A stretch of DNA of 64,000 nt from Prescottella soli (GCF_040024445.1 NZ_CP157276.1:5270001-5334000), one strand, 5' to 3'; shown: positions 9,841 to 19,158, counted from the first letter of the stretch. The notes: a model not told the origin generated them from the sequence alone. Program-made: numbers and translations.

Positions 9841-10776
9841 CTACCGCGAGCCGGTGACCGTCCGGGCGAGCAGCGGCAGCGCGACGGCCAGGCGCCGGTG
9901 CCGCGGCACCGTGGCCCGGCGGTCGAGCACCCGGAACCCGCCGTCCTCGATCCGATCGAGGATCTCGGCATACAGCACGTATGCGGCGCGCATGCCCGGC
10001 CGGACCCGAGGCTCGAGCATGTCGAGCCCGGGTTCGGCCCGGCGATACTGCGCACGGGTGACCGCGACGAGATGCGCCAGCGCCCGGCGCAGGCGCGGAT
10101 CGACGGTGCCGGTGCGGCGGCAGTGGCGCATCAGGTCGACGTCCACCCCGAACGCGCCGAGTTCGTCGGCGGGAAGGTAGACGCGTCCCCGGTCGAGATC
10201 CTCGCCGACGTCGCGGAGGAAGTTGGTCAGCTGGAACGCCTCGCCCAGCGCGGCCGCGTACGGCTCGGCCACCGCGCGGGGCACGGTGGTCCCCAGGACC
10301 GGGAGCATCTGGAGCCCGATCACCGCGGCCGACCCGTACATGTACCGGCGCAGCTCGGCCATGTCCGGGTACTCCGCCCGGAACCCCGGCGTGCCCGGAA
10401 TGTCCATCCGCATCGAGTCGAGGAACGCCCGGAAGTACGCGGGCGGGATCTCGTACTGCCGGACGGTGTCGGCGAGCGCGTGAACGACGAACCCGGTGCG
10501 TGCATCGTCCACCGGGCGACCGTCGAGCGCGTCGTCCAACTGTGCTTCGACGACGTCCAGCGCGGCCGCCCGCTCCGCGGGTGAACGGCCGGCACAGTCC
10601 ACGTCCACGATGTCGTCGACGGTGCGCGCGAATCCGTAGAGCGCGTACACGGCCGGGCGCCGCTCGACCGGCAGGAGGCGGGTGGCCAGGTAGTACGTGC
10701 GTCCGTGCTCGGCAGCCAGTCGCCGACAGCGGTGGTACGCCGAAGGTAGATCGTGGACCGGAGCGGTGTGGGTCAC
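9841..10776 (-). CDS. crtB: Phytoene synthase
   Basis: Condenses two geranylgeranyl diphosphates head-to-head to phytoene, the committed C40 carotenoid step. The 311-residue protein has both aspartate-rich motifs of squalene/phytoene synthases: TVDDIVDVD early and NFLRDVGEDLDRGRVYLP late, with YGSAAVIGLQMLP between them. The frame extends farther upstream, but GTG 10776 begins 13 bases after the mptA stop at 10790 and gives a family-like N-terminus (THTAPVHDLPSAYHRCR). It is the last gene of the idsA2-crtI-mptA-crtB operon, with a likely supply of substrate from idsA2. A squalene-type product is less likely given the adjacent CrtI. Confidence 0.9.
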   Translation of the reverse strand: MTHTAPVHDLPSAYHRCRRLAAEHGRTYYLATRLLPVERRPAVYALYGFARTVDDIVDVDCAGRSPAERAAALDVVEAQLDDALDGRPVDDARTGFVVHALADTVRQYEIPPAYFRAFLDSMRMDIPGTPGFRAEYPDMAELRRYMYGSAAVIGLQMLPVLGTTVPRAVAEPYAAALGEAFQLTNFLRDVGEDLDRGRVYLPADELGAFGVDVDLMRHCRRTGTVDPRLRRALAHLVAVTRAQYRRAEPGLDMLEPRVRPGMRAAYVLYAEILDRIEDGGFRVLDRRATVPRHRRLAVALPLLARTVTGSR

Positions 10777-10789
10777 GGCGCTCGAAGGG

Positions 10790-12412
10790 TCACAGCGGCG
10801 ACGAACGCCGCTCGGGCGTCGCCTGTGCCAGCTGATCCACGACGTGCGCGGTCGCATCGGGCACCTTCTCCGAGACCGATCGCAGCCGCAGCGGATCCAC
10901 CGTCTTCAGCGCGACCGCGGCCACGACCGCGACGAACGTGGCGAGCGCGACGTGGAAGAACGTGTACAGGCCGATCGACCCGTCCGGCTGGAACACCAGC
11001 ATCAGCCACGTCGAGAGGCCGACGAGGACCTGCAACGTCTTCGTCGACATCGAGAAGCCGGCGGCGATCGCGAGCGGCCACGAGTAGTACCACGGCAGGG
11101 CGGCCGGCGACAGGACGACGATCGCCACCAGGGCGACCAGTATGCCCATCACGGCGTCGCGCTCGGTCTTGCGGAACCGCCACCAGATCCAGACCAGCAG
11201 GACCGCGAGCGCGACCGCGCAGATGGTGCGGGTGACCTCGAGGACCGGTGATCCCGCGTAAACCGAGCTCAGCCCGGTGAACCACCCGGTCCCGATGGTC
11301 ACGATGTGCGCCATGATCGTCGGCAGCGACAGCCAGTTGATGATCTTCGCGGATCCGGAGAGCGCCGTCAGCCAGCCGAGGCCGACGCCGGCGATCGCGG
11401 ACGCGGCCGTGAAGATGGCCGCGAACACCGCGACCCCGATGCCCGCCGCCCGGACGAACGACGCCAGCGGGGTCGCCGGCTCCCGGCCCTCCGCCAGGGC
11501 ACGCTCGCGCTCGTGGATCATCCAGATCCACACGATGAACGGCAGCGCGATCCCGGCCATGGCCTTGACCGCGACACCGAGCGCGATTACCGCGACGGAC
11601 GCCACGTGCTTGCGGTCGAGGGCCAGCGTGATCCCGGCGACCATCAGGCCGACCATGAGCAGCTCGTTGTGCACGCCGCCGATGAGATGGATGAGCACCA
11701 GCGGATTGAGCACCGCCAGCCACACCGCGATCGTCGGCTTGCCGCCCAACTGACGAGCGAGCCGTGGCAGCGCCCACATCATGAGCGCGAGACCGGGGAG
11801 GAACGCCACACGCAGCAGCATCGTGCCCGCGATGACGTTGTCACCGGTGATCGTCGTGATGCCCTGGCCGATCAGCAGCGAGACCGGGCCGTACGGCGCC
11901 GTCGTGGTCGTCCACACGTTGCTGACGTTGTCGAGCAGGATGCCGGGGTTGACCACCGGCCCCACCGCGTACGGGTCGAAGCCGTCGCGCAGCAACGCAC
12001 CCTGCGCCAGGTACGAGTACGCGTCTCGGCTGAACATCGGAACCGCTAACAGCATCGGGGCCGTCCACAGCGGCACCGTCCACAACAGGGAGCGCAGCCC
12101 GACTCGGCCGCCTATCGTCGATCGGCCCAGCCGCACCCACGCGATGATCATCGACAGGACGCCGCCCCAGATGACGATCGTCGACAGGGCGTAGCCGTGG
12201 CCGAACCGCAGCCACGACAGGCGCATCTCCTCGAGCAGCGGGTCGTGCCGGCGCACGCTACCGGCGCCGAAACCGCCGAACGTGATCATCACCGCACCGA
12301 CGAATCCGAGGATCGTCGAATGTCCTTCGGGGGTCCGCAGGTAGTCGGCGCTCGCGCGCAGCCAGGACCGTTGGTTGACCGTGGCGTCGGGGATTCCGGA
12401 AGAGGCCGACAT
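10790..12412 (-). CDS. mptA: Alpha-1,6-mannosyltransferase MptA
   Basis: A 540-residue polytopic membrane protein with about 12 hydrophobic helices, orthologous to Rv2174/MptA. Using polyprenyl-phosphate mannose, it elongates the alpha-1,6 mannan core of lipomannan and lipoarabinomannan. GT-C features include a first-loop acidic region (RRHDPLLEEM), MFSRDAYSYLAQG, DPYAVGP and GGVHNELLMVGLMV. The start at ATG 12412 is preceded by a strong GGGGAGGAAC ribosome-binding site; the frame upstream of it is a shadow. It lies between crtI (103 bases upstream) and crtB (13 bases downstream), so a cell-wall lipoglycan gene is embedded in a carotenoid operon. Confidence 0.92.
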   Translation of the reverse strand: MSASSGIPDATVNQRSWLRASADYLRTPEGHSTILGFVGAVMITFGGFGAGSVRRHDPLLEEMRLSWLRFGHGYALSTIVIWGGVLSMIIAWVRLGRSTIGGRVGLRSLLWTVPLWTAPMLLAVPMFSRDAYSYLAQGALLRDGFDPYAVGPVVNPGILLDNVSNVWTTTTAPYGPVSLLIGQGITTITGDNVIAGTMLLRVAFLPGLALMMWALPRLARQLGGKPTIAVWLAVLNPLVLIHLIGGVHNELLMVGLMVAGITLALDRKHVASVAVIALGVAVKAMAGIALPFIVWIWMIHERERALAEGREPATPLASFVRAAGIGVAVFAAIFTAASAIAGVGLGWLTALSGSAKIINWLSLPTIMAHIVTIGTGWFTGLSSVYAGSPVLEVTRTICAVALAVLLVWIWWRFRKTERDAVMGILVALVAIVVLSPAALPWYYSWPLAIAAGFSMSTKTLQVLVGLSTWLMLVFQPDGSIGLYTFFHVALATFVAVVAAVALKTVDPLRLRSVSEKVPDATAHVVDQLAQATPERRSSPL

Positions 12413-12515
12413 CGTTGCAGGTTCCTCCCCCGGAAGAAGCGATCGGTGACGCCCGGCCGCATCGCGGCGGCCGGACAGCATGGGACGGGTAGACAGTTTA
12501 GTGTGTCGTCCGAGA

Positions 12516-14045
12516 TTATCCGGCAAGCCCTGCCTCCGAGCGGCCGCAGATGCGCTGCGCAGCCAGTTTCCCCGAGATCAGGACGGTCGGCACCCCGACG
12601 CCGGGGGTCGTTCCCGATCCGGCCAGAACGATGTTCGTTCCGGGTGAGGCCAGGTTGCGGCGCCGGAAGGGCCCTGTCTGCCTGAAGATGTGCGCCGGCG
12701 CGAACGGACTACCGGCCGCCATGCCGCGTGCAGCCCAGGTCACGGGCGTATCGATGTGATCAACGACATAGTCGCTGGTGATCCCGTGGTAGCCGCGGGA
12801 CTCGAGGGTCTGCAGCAGCTCCCGGCTGTACGCGCCCGTGAGTGCCCCCCAGTCGAGCGGGGCGCTGTCCAGGTTGGGGCACGGCGCCAGCACCGACAGC
12901 GGTTCGTGGGGAACGCCGTCGCGGATGACCTCGAGTCCGGGGTCGGTGACCGCGGGCCTCGTGACGAGCAGCGACGGGTCGCTCATCAGGCGACCGTGAC
13001 CGGGCCGGGCCGCAATCTCGGCGAACGTGCGTTCCCACTCGGCACCGAAGTCGATCGTGTGGTGATGCGCCGCGCCCCACCGCGCCGTCGTCGCTCGCGG
13101 GACCGTCCCGTGCAGGACCACCGCGGAGGGCGAGATGCGCTGTCGGCGCGGACGCCGCGTGCGCAGCAGATCGTCGACGATCGGCAGGTCCGGGGTGAGC
13201 ACCAGGGCGTCGCACGGAAATGTCAGGCCGTCGGCGGTGTGCACCGCGCGGGCCCGCCCGCCGGAGCGCTCCACACGGACGACGTCGGCGCCGAAATGCA
13301 GGTGCCCGCCCGCCGAGGCGAACGCGTCGGCCATCGACTCGGCGATCGCGTGCATGCCGCCCTCGGGGAACGAGACGCCGAGCGAGGTGTCCATGTGGGC
13401 GATCGCGCCGTACACCGCGAGCGCCTTCGCCGGGGCCACGCCCGCGTACAGGGCCTGGAACGTGAAGATCCGGCGCAACCGCGGATCGGTGATCCGGCGG
13501 CCCACCTGTCGGCCGAGCCGGCCGAACCCGCCCGCCGCCAGGAGGCGCGCCAGGTCGGTCGCCGACTTCCGGGTCGAGAACAGGTCCAGCGGCGAATCGA
13601 AGTTCGCATCGATGAACGTGTCGAACTCGGCGTCGAACACCCGGGCCAGCCAGCGGCGCAGGTCGAGGTACCGGCGCGCCTCGTCCGGCCCGCAGGCGCG
13701 CGCCACCTCGGCGGCCATCCGCTGCGGGTCGGAGTGCACGTCGATCGCCGAACCGTCGGCGAACCGCGCGTGATACGCCGGGTCCAAACGGTGCAGGCGG
13801 AGCGGGGGAGTCGTCGTGTCGAAGTCGGCACCGACCGCGGCGAGCGCGCCGCGCACCAGTTCCGGCATCGTCAGGACGGTCGCGCCGTTGTCGATGACGT
13901 ACCCGGGCCCGCGATACGTCCCGACCCGGCCTCCGGGACGAGCGTCGCGCTCGAGCAGCGTGACGTCGCGGCCGCTACCACGCAGGTACAGCGCGGCCGA
14001 CAGCCCGGCGAGCCCGGCGCCCACCACGACGACGCGGTCGGTCAC
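12516..14045 (-). CDS. crtI: Phytoene desaturase
   Basis: FAD-dependent desaturase of the CrtI family, converting phytoene stepwise towards lycopene. The 509-residue protein has an N-terminal dinucleotide-binding motif (VVVVGAGLAGLSAALYLRG), the acidic strand end plus DARPGGRVGTY, the internal signature LYAGVAPAKALAVYGAIAHM, and the C-terminal CrtI signature GSGTTPGVGVPTVLISGKLAA. GTG 14045 is chosen because the FAD motif begins at once and a GGGAG lies upstream; the longer open frame above it is antisense-like. It follows idsA2 by 29 bases. The number of desaturation steps cannot be read from sequence. Confidence 0.9.
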   Translation of the reverse strand: MTDRVVVVGAGLAGLSAALYLRGSGRDVTLLERDARPGGRVGTYRGPGYVIDNGATVLTMPELVRGALAAVGADFDTTTPPLRLHRLDPAYHARFADGSAIDVHSDPQRMAAEVARACGPDEARRYLDLRRWLARVFDAEFDTFIDANFDSPLDLFSTRKSATDLARLLAAGGFGRLGRQVGRRITDPRLRRIFTFQALYAGVAPAKALAVYGAIAHMDTSLGVSFPEGGMHAIAESMADAFASAGGHLHFGADVVRVERSGGRARAVHTADGLTFPCDALVLTPDLPIVDDLLRTRRPRRQRISPSAVVLHGTVPRATTARWGAAHHHTIDFGAEWERTFAEIAARPGHGRLMSDPSLLVTRPAVTDPGLEVIRDGVPHEPLSVLAPCPNLDSAPLDWGALTGAYSRELLQTLESRGYHGITSDYVVDHIDTPVTWAARGMAAGSPFAPAHIFRQTGPFRRRNLASPGTNIVLAGSGTTPGVGVPTVLISGKLAAQRICGRSEAGLAG

Positions 14046-14074
14046 CCCACGGACGGTACGAACTCCCACGTCGA

Positions 14075-15196
14075 TCAGGCGTCCCGGCGGGTGACCGCGA
14101 TCGCCATCTCCCGCAGCCGACGCTTGCCGTCCTCGGTCGCGGTGCTGCCATCGAGCGCCGCGAGCGCACTGTCGGTGAGCTCGGCGATGCGGCGCTCGGC
14201 GTCCTCCACCGCGCCCAGGTCGGTGATCACCGATCGCAGCCGTTCGACCTGCGCGTCGGTCAGGTCGGTGCCGATCGCCTCCCGCAGCACCGCCGCGGCC
14301 GCCGGATCCGTCTCGTCGGCGCGCTGGAGCGCGACCGCGAACAGCACGGTGCGCTTGCCGGCCCGCAGGTCGTCCCCGGACGGCTTGCCCGTCACGTCGG
14401 GATCGCCGAACACGCCGAGCAGGTCGTCGCGCAGCTGGAACGCGACGCCGATGTCGGTGCCGAACGTCCGGTACGCCTCGACGAGGGCGGCGTCGGCGCC
14501 GGCGATCGTCGCGCCGAGGTGCAGAGGGCGCTCGATCGTGTAGGCCGCGGTCTTGAACCGGTTGACGCGCAGCGCGGACTCCACGGACTCGTCCGCGCGC
14601 ACCTCGTTGCTGATGTCGAGGAACTGACCACCGAGCACCTCGGTGCGCATCGCCGACCACACCGGGGAGATGCGGGTGAGGGTCTCGTGGTCCAGCCCGG
14701 CCTCGCGGACCATGTCGTCGGCCCACGCCAGCGCGAGGTCGCCCAGCAGGATCGCCACGGCGCGACCGAACTCGGCCGAGCCGCCGCTCCACTGCTGCGC
14801 GCTGTGCTGCTCGGCGAACTCGACGTGCACGGTCGGGTACCCGCGGCGCGTCGTGGACGCGTCGATGATGTCGTCGTGCACCAACGCGCACGCCTGCACC
14901 AGCTCGAGCGCGGCCGCGGCCTGCAGCGCGGCGGGTGCCTGCGGGCCCTGCGGGTCGCCGCCGGCACCGAGCCAGCCGGTCCACGCGAACACCGGGCGCA
15001 CCCGCTTGCCGCCGCGCAGGACGAAGCTCTCGAGCGCGGCGACGGCATCGGCGTAGCCGCCGCCGACGGCCCGGACCGTGTCGGCGCGGGAGGCGAAGAA
15101 CCCGCGGAGCGACTCCTCGACCAGATCGGTGAGCGGCGGGGTGGACTGGGTCGGGCGAGTGGACTCACCGGCTCCGGCGGACAGGACTGCCTCCAA
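14075..15196 (-). CDS. idsA2: Geranylgeranyl diphosphate synthase (IdsA2 type)
   Basis: Trans-prenyltransferase that elongates allylic diphosphates with isopentenyl diphosphate, most likely to geranylgeranyl diphosphate. The 373-residue protein has the first aspartate-rich motif HDDIIDASTTRRG, the second motif FQLRDDLLGVFGD, GGKRVRP near the N-terminus and KTAAY in the core. It corresponds to Rv2173 by context (next to mptA and the metF-like Rv2172c). It is the first gene of the crt operon and is divergent from metF over 173 bases, where the operon promoter must lie. Product length is inferred from the carotenoid context. Confidence 0.92.
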   Translation of the reverse strand: MEAVLSAGAGESTRPTQSTPPLTDLVEESLRGFFASRADTVRAVGGGYADAVAALESFVLRGGKRVRPVFAWTGWLGAGGDPQGPQAPAALQAAAALELVQACALVHDDIIDASTTRRGYPTVHVEFAEQHSAQQWSGGSAEFGRAVAILLGDLALAWADDMVREAGLDHETLTRISPVWSAMRTEVLGGQFLDISNEVRADESVESALRVNRFKTAAYTIERPLHLGATIAGADAALVEAYRTFGTDIGVAFQLRDDLLGVFGDPDVTGKPSGDDLRAGKRTVLFAVALQRADETDPAAAAVLREAIGTDLTDAQVERLRSVITDLGAVEDAERRIAELTDSALAALDGSTATEDGKRRLREMAIAVTRRDA

Positions 15197-15369
15197 ATTG
15201 ACTCGAGGACTCGATGTCGAGCACAGACTGCTGCGCGGCGGCCAGGCCCGCGCGGAAAAAGCCTCGCCCCCACCTTAGTGGTCGTCGCCGACGGTCCCCG
15301 AAGCGGTGACCGAGGCCCGAGCGTCGACGCGATGCGGGCGGCCAGCGCTGGTCAACCTATGCTTGGTCG
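15197..15369. promoter_or_regulatory. Divergent promoter region idsA2-operon / metF
   Basis: This 173-base gap separates the start of the idsA2-crtI-mptA-crtB operon from metF and must hold a promoter for each. I see no clear operator, riboswitch or hairpin in it. Confidence 0.45.
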
Positions 15370-16341
15370 GTGACATTCGATGCCGTTCGGGGGCGCAACA
15401 GCGCGGGTTGGGTGACCCAGACCCCTTCGATCGTGGACCGTATCCGCTCGTCCGACAGCGGTCGGATCCCCTTCTCGGTCGAGTTCTCGCCGCCCCGCGA
15501 CGAGGCCGCCGAGGCGCGGCTGTGGCGCGCCGTCCGTGCGTTCGAGCGGCTGAATCCGGCCTTCGTGTCGATGACCTACGGCGCCGGCGGTTCGACGCGC
15601 GATCGCACCGTACGCGTCACCGGGCAGATCGCCGAGGAGACCACCCTGCTGCCCGTCGCGCACCTGACGGCGGTCGGGCACAGTGTCGACGAACTGCGCG
15701 CGATGTGCGGGGCGTACGCCGACCGGGGGATCAGCAACATCCTGGTGCTGCGCGGCGACCCGCCGGGCGATCCACTCGGCGAGTGGGTCAAGCACCCCGA
15801 AGGTGTCGAGTACGCCGAGGACCTCGTCCGGCTCGTGCGGGACATGGGTGACTTCCATGTCGGTGTCGCGTCCTTCCCGGAGGGCCACTACCGGGCGCCG
15901 GATCTCGAGCACGACACCAAGTACCTCGTGCAGAAGTTGCGCGCCGGCGCCGAGTACTCGATCACCCAGATGTTCTTCGACGTCGAGGACTACCTGCGGC
16001 TGCGCGACCGGGTCGCGGCATACGACCCGGAGCAGGGCGAGAAGCCGATCATCCCGGAGATCATGCCGATCACGTCGCTGCGCTCGGCCCGCCGCAGCCT
16101 CGAGCTGTCCGGGTCGCGCCTGCCCACCGAGCTCGACGAGCGGCTGCGCCGCGCCGCCGGTGACGGTCCGGAGGAGAACCGTGCCGCGGTGCGCGAGATC
16201 GGCATCGAGATCGCGACCGAGATGGCGGAGCGGCTGATCTCCGAGGGGGCGCCGTGCCTGCACTTCATCACCCTCAACTTCGCCCGCGCCACCAGCGAGG
16301 TGCTCGCCAACCTGGGAATGTCGGCGTCGGCCACGGTGTGA
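15370..16341 (+). CDS. metF: 5,10-methylenetetrahydrofolate reductase
   Basis: Flavoprotein reducing methylene-THF to methyl-THF for methionine synthesis. The 323-residue protein shows the family strand with the catalytic glutamate in IPFSVEFSPPRDE, SMTYGAGGSTRDRT, LVLRGDPPGD, HVGVASFPEGHY, and QMFFDVEDY. It corresponds to Rv2172c, a divergent mycobacterial MTHFR. The start is GTG 15370, which opens a 29-residue leader before the first core strand. It stands alone on the plus strand between two minus-strand operons, and its stop lies 21 bases from the convergent GT2 stop. Confidence 0.9.
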   Translation: MTFDAVRGRNSAGWVTQTPSIVDRIRSSDSGRIPFSVEFSPPRDEAAEARLWRAVRAFERLNPAFVSMTYGAGGSTRDRTVRVTGQIAEETTLLPVAHLTAVGHSVDELRAMCGAYADRGISNILVLRGDPPGDPLGEWVKHPEGVEYAEDLVRLVRDMGDFHVGVASFPEGHYRAPDLEHDTKYLVQKLRAGAEYSITQMFFDVEDYLRLRDRVAAYDPEQGEKPIIPEIMPITSLRSARRSLELSGSRLPTELDERLRRAAGDGPEENRAAVREIGIEIATEMAERLISEGAPCLHFITLNFARATSEVLANLGMSASATV

Positions 16342-16362
16342 CGCCGCCCAGGCCGTCCCGGC

Positions 16363-17562
16363 TCAGGTGACGGCCCGGCCCTTCCACCGCAGCCGTCCGC
16401 GGTGGCGCTCACGGTGCGAGGCAGCGGTCAGGTGGATCAGCCCGACGATCGACGCCGGGTGCGCGAGCGCGTCCACCACGTCCCCGACGCCCGGGCGGGC
16501 GCCCGTCTCGACGGCGCGCGCCGTCAACCTCGACACGGCGGCGGCGGCGTACCCCGCCGCGCCCCACGTCCGGGTGCGTCCGCGCCCGAACACCGCGGCC
16601 GCCGGTGGCAACAGGTACGCGAGCGCGGCGACGCCCGACACCGCAGCCGACCCGGCGGGGGATCCGAACGCCGTCCACAACCACCGCGTGTATCCCGCGC
16701 GCAGCGCCGTCGGACTCGTGTACATCCGGCACGACGCCAGGTGCTGGGCGGCGGCCACGGCGGTCCGCTCGCCCCGACGTCGCAGCGCCCGCGCGATGTC
16801 GAGGTCCTCGGTGAGACTGTCCGCGACGGCGGCGTGGCCGCCGAGGCGGTAGTACGCGGCGGCGTCGAACACGAGGAACTGCCCACACGCGACGACCATC
16901 GACGGGCGGATGTTGCGGGCCGCGACCGCGGTGGGCAGCGACGCGAACCACGACCAGCACAGCAGCGGCTGGATCAGGCGTTCGACGGTGGAACCGGCGT
17001 CCTGCCGGGGCCACGGAGACAACAGGTCGGCGCCGCTGCGGCGCAACTCGGTGACCGCGGCCGCGAGAGCATCGGATTCCAAGCGGACGTCGGCGTCGAG
17101 GAACACCAGCACGCCGGGCCGTCGCGGATCCATCAGCCGTGTCGCGTGCTCGGCGGCGCGGCGGCACGCGGCGGTCTTGCCGAGCCAGCCCGGCGGCGGT
17201 GCGTCGGTGCTGCGAATCGTCGCGAATCGGCCGTCGCCGTCGAACGCCTGTCGGGCGACGTCCGCGGTCGCATCGGTGGAGTCGTCGTCGAGGACGAGGA
17301 CCCGCAGGGTGCTCAGTCCGCGCTGGCCGCGCAGGTCCGAGACGAGTGCGCCGATCCGATCTGCCTCGTTGCGGGCGGGCACGACGACGGTGACCGGCTC
17401 GGTGATCGGTTCGAGGACCGGACCGGCGTGCAGTCGGGGCAGCGTGGCTGCGTTCGCGGCGGCGACTGCCGCGCCGGCGATCGCCAGGCCGGCGCCGACG
17501 CGCGTCGCCCCGGCGACGGGGTCGAAGCGGTGGAGCGGTGGAACCACGAGGTGCAGGATCAC
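16363..17562 (-). CDS. Family 2 glycosyltransferase, probably carotenoid glycosyl transfer
   Basis: A 399-residue GT2 enzyme with an N-terminal hydrophobic segment. The GT-A domain carries TVVVPARNEADRIG, LDDDSTDAT, FLDADVRLE (the DxD) and EDLDIARALRRRGERT, and further hydrophobic helices sit near the C-terminus. Related proteins (HpnB/CrtQ/CruC-like) glycosylate hydroxylated carotenoids or hopanoids. It starts at GTG 17562, overlapping the lppM stop by four bases (GTGA), and is the last gene of the operon that also holds crtO and cruF. A role in glucosylating the 1'-hydroxyl made by CruF is inferred from context. Lipoglycan-related transfer is the main alternative, because lppM is the immediate neighbour. 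Confidence 0.8.
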   Translation of the reverse strand: MILHLVVPPLHRFDPVAGATRVGAGLAIAGAAVAAANAATLPRLHAGPVLEPITEPVTVVVPARNEADRIGALVSDLRGQRGLSTLRVLVLDDDSTDATADVARQAFDGDGRFATIRSTDAPPPGWLGKTAACRRAAEHATRLMDPRRPGVLVFLDADVRLESDALAAAVTELRRSGADLLSPWPRQDAGSTVERLIQPLLCWSWFASLPTAVAARNIRPSMVVACGQFLVFDAAAYYRLGGHAAVADSLTEDLDIARALRRRGERTAVAAAQHLASCRMYTSPTALRAGYTRWLWTAFGSPAGSAAVSGVAALAYLLPPAAAVFGRGRTRTWGAAGYAAAAVSRLTARAVETGARPGVGDVVDALAHPASIVGLIHLTAASHRERHRGRLRWKGRAVT

Positions 17563-18296
17563 CGCGCCGACGTCGTGACCGGTGTCTTGGCGGGAGGTCC
17601 CTGCGGCTTCGTGCGGTTGCGTGTCGCCCACGCCATCACGCCGACGATCGCCGCGACCGCGACCGCGACACCGGCGGCCATCCCGGCCCAGCCGGCGAAG
17701 CTGCGGGTGGCGGGATCGGCGTAGCGGACCTCGGCGCGCAACGTGCTGACGTCGCCGGCCGGCAGCTTCCACGTGATGGTCGACTCGCCCTCGCGGGTGC
17801 CGTTGGTGGTGGCCACCCGGGCGGGGAACGCGATCGTGAACTGCACATCGGTGCCCTGCGCGGGGACGTTCTCCAGATCGACGCGGCCGTCCAGCGTCAC
17901 CAGGTCGCCGGCGCGCCGCAGCGACAACTGCAGCGCGGTGCCCGTCTCGCTGTACATCGAACCGAGCTGCTGGATGTCGCCGAACGACAGGCCGCTGAAG
18001 AACGCCTGCGTGCCGACGTAGCCGTCCTTGCGGTACTCCTGCACCCGGATCCGACTGGAGAGCGAGTCCGGTGGGGTCAGCTGCGGACCCTTGTCGTTCT
18101 CGTCCTTCGGCACGGTGGCCGCCACGATCTGACCGGAGACCTTGTCGTCGGCGGACACGCCCATCGACACCTGGACTCGGAGGCACCCGGCGAGCAGCGG
18201 AACGAGGAGCAGCGCGAGAGCTGCGGTGACGAACACGCGGAGGCGGGAGCGGGAACGGACCGAGGGGCCAGATGTGGACGACTGCACGGGGAACAT
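17559..18296 (-). CDS. lppM: Lipoprotein LppM
   Basis: A 245-residue lipoprotein with a basic n-region, hydrophobic core and lipobox LLAGC, a ~150-residue exposed domain, one C-terminal membrane helix (WAGMAAGVAVAVAAIVGVMAW) and a short cytoplasmic tail. Sequence and neighbours match Rv2171/LppM, which has been linked to lipoglycan production and phagosomal behaviour in M. tuberculosis. A TTG at 18326 extends the frame by ten codons; ATG 18296 gives a normal signal peptide, though its ribosome-binding site is weak. It follows cruF by 46 bases and overlaps the GT2 gene by four. Confidence 0.87.
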   Translation of the reverse strand: MFPVQSSTSGPSVRSRSRLRVFVTAALALLLVPLLAGCLRVQVSMGVSADDKVSGQIVAATVPKDENDKGPQLTPPDSLSSRIRVQEYRKDGYVGTQAFFSGLSFGDIQQLGSMYSETGTALQLSLRRAGDLVTLDGRVDLENVPAQGTDVQFTIAFPARVATTNGTREGESTITWKLPAGDVSTLRAEVRYADPATRSFAGWAGMAAGVAVAVAAIVGVMAWATRNRTKPQGPPAKTPVTTSAR

Positions 18297-18342
18297 CGTG
18301 CCAGGTATGGCGAGATCATCGTGCAAGGCACGGATATTCGTG

Positions 18343-19158
18343 TCAGGCCGCGGGCGTAGTGTCCGATTCGGCGCTGTGCGAGCCCGCCGATCGCAGCAGC
18401 AGTGGGGCGCCGACGACGCCCATCGCCACCAATCCGTAGACCGCCGAATACCGCAGTTCGGGCGCGTCCAGGAACACCGCGTGTGCGAGGGCGGACCCGA
18501 GCCACGTCCACAGGAACAGCGCGATCGGCACGGCGTCGCGCGCGAGAGATGTCGGCGCGGGACGAACGCGACGGTCGAGCAGGTCGACGAGGATCGTCAT
18601 CACCGCGGCCACGACCACCCAGCCCGCGTAGTTGGTCAACGGGATGTGTTCGATCCCGGCCAGTCCGGCGTCGGTGACGCACCACCGCCATTGCCCGTCC
18701 GCGACCATCTGGGGATCGAGGTAGAGGTCCCAGCCGACGACGCCGACGGTCGCGAGGGCGATGCGCGGCAATCTGCTGCGGGTGATCAGCGACGCGGCGC
18801 ACCACACCGGGTAGAAGCCGGCCGTCCACGCGAGTGGCACCACCAGCGGCACGTGCGCGATCGCCGGCCCAAGCCGTCCGGACGCGTATTCGTAGCAGCC
18901 GTACGGGATTCCCGTCGCGACCCCGACGATCTCCGAGGCCAGTCCCATCCCCGCGGTGGCCAGCACCATGCCCGACGCCCACCGACCGCCCCGGACAGCG
19001 ACGGCATGCACGATCGACGCGGCGGCCAGCAGCGCGACCACCGCGACGGTGACGAGGTCCCGGGACCGACCGTCGACGAGGGGATACGCGATCTGCGCCG
19101 CGATCGCCGTCGCCGCGATGATCGCGGACGCTCGCACGAGCGGGGGCGCGGTCCTCAT
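18343..19158 (-). CDS. cruF: Carotenoid 1'-hydroxylase CruF (DUF422)
   Basis: A polytopic membrane protein of 271 residues with about seven hydrophobic helices. Signature elements of the CruF/CrtC2 (DUF422) family are visible: SEIVGVATGIPYGCYEYAS, RLGPAIAHVPLVVPLAW, and WDLYLDPQMV with the conserved aspartates. The family adds water across the psi-end double bond of gamma-carotene or lycopene to give the 1'-hydroxy carotenoid. It overlaps the crtO stop by four bases (ATGA). The large open frame that continues upstream is antisense-like and not part of the gene. Confidence 0.9.
   Translation of the reverse strand: MRTAPPLVRASAIIAATAIAAQIAYPLVDGRSRDLVTVAVVALLAAASIVHAVAVRGGRWASGMVLATAGMGLASEIVGVATGIPYGCYEYASGRLGPAIAHVPLVVPLAWTAGFYPVWCAASLITRSRLPRIALATVGVVGWDLYLDPQMVADGQWRWCVTDAGLAGIEHIPLTNYAGWVVVAAVMTILVDLLDRRVRPAPTSLARDAVPIALFLWTWLGSALAHAVFLDAPELRYSAVYGLVAMGVVGAPLLLRSAGSHSAESDTTPAA

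Noticed and set aside
14046-14984. Upstream continuation of the crtI frame
   Set aside because: It is in another phase over idsA2, with no homology; the FAD-binding motif begins right after GTG 14045.
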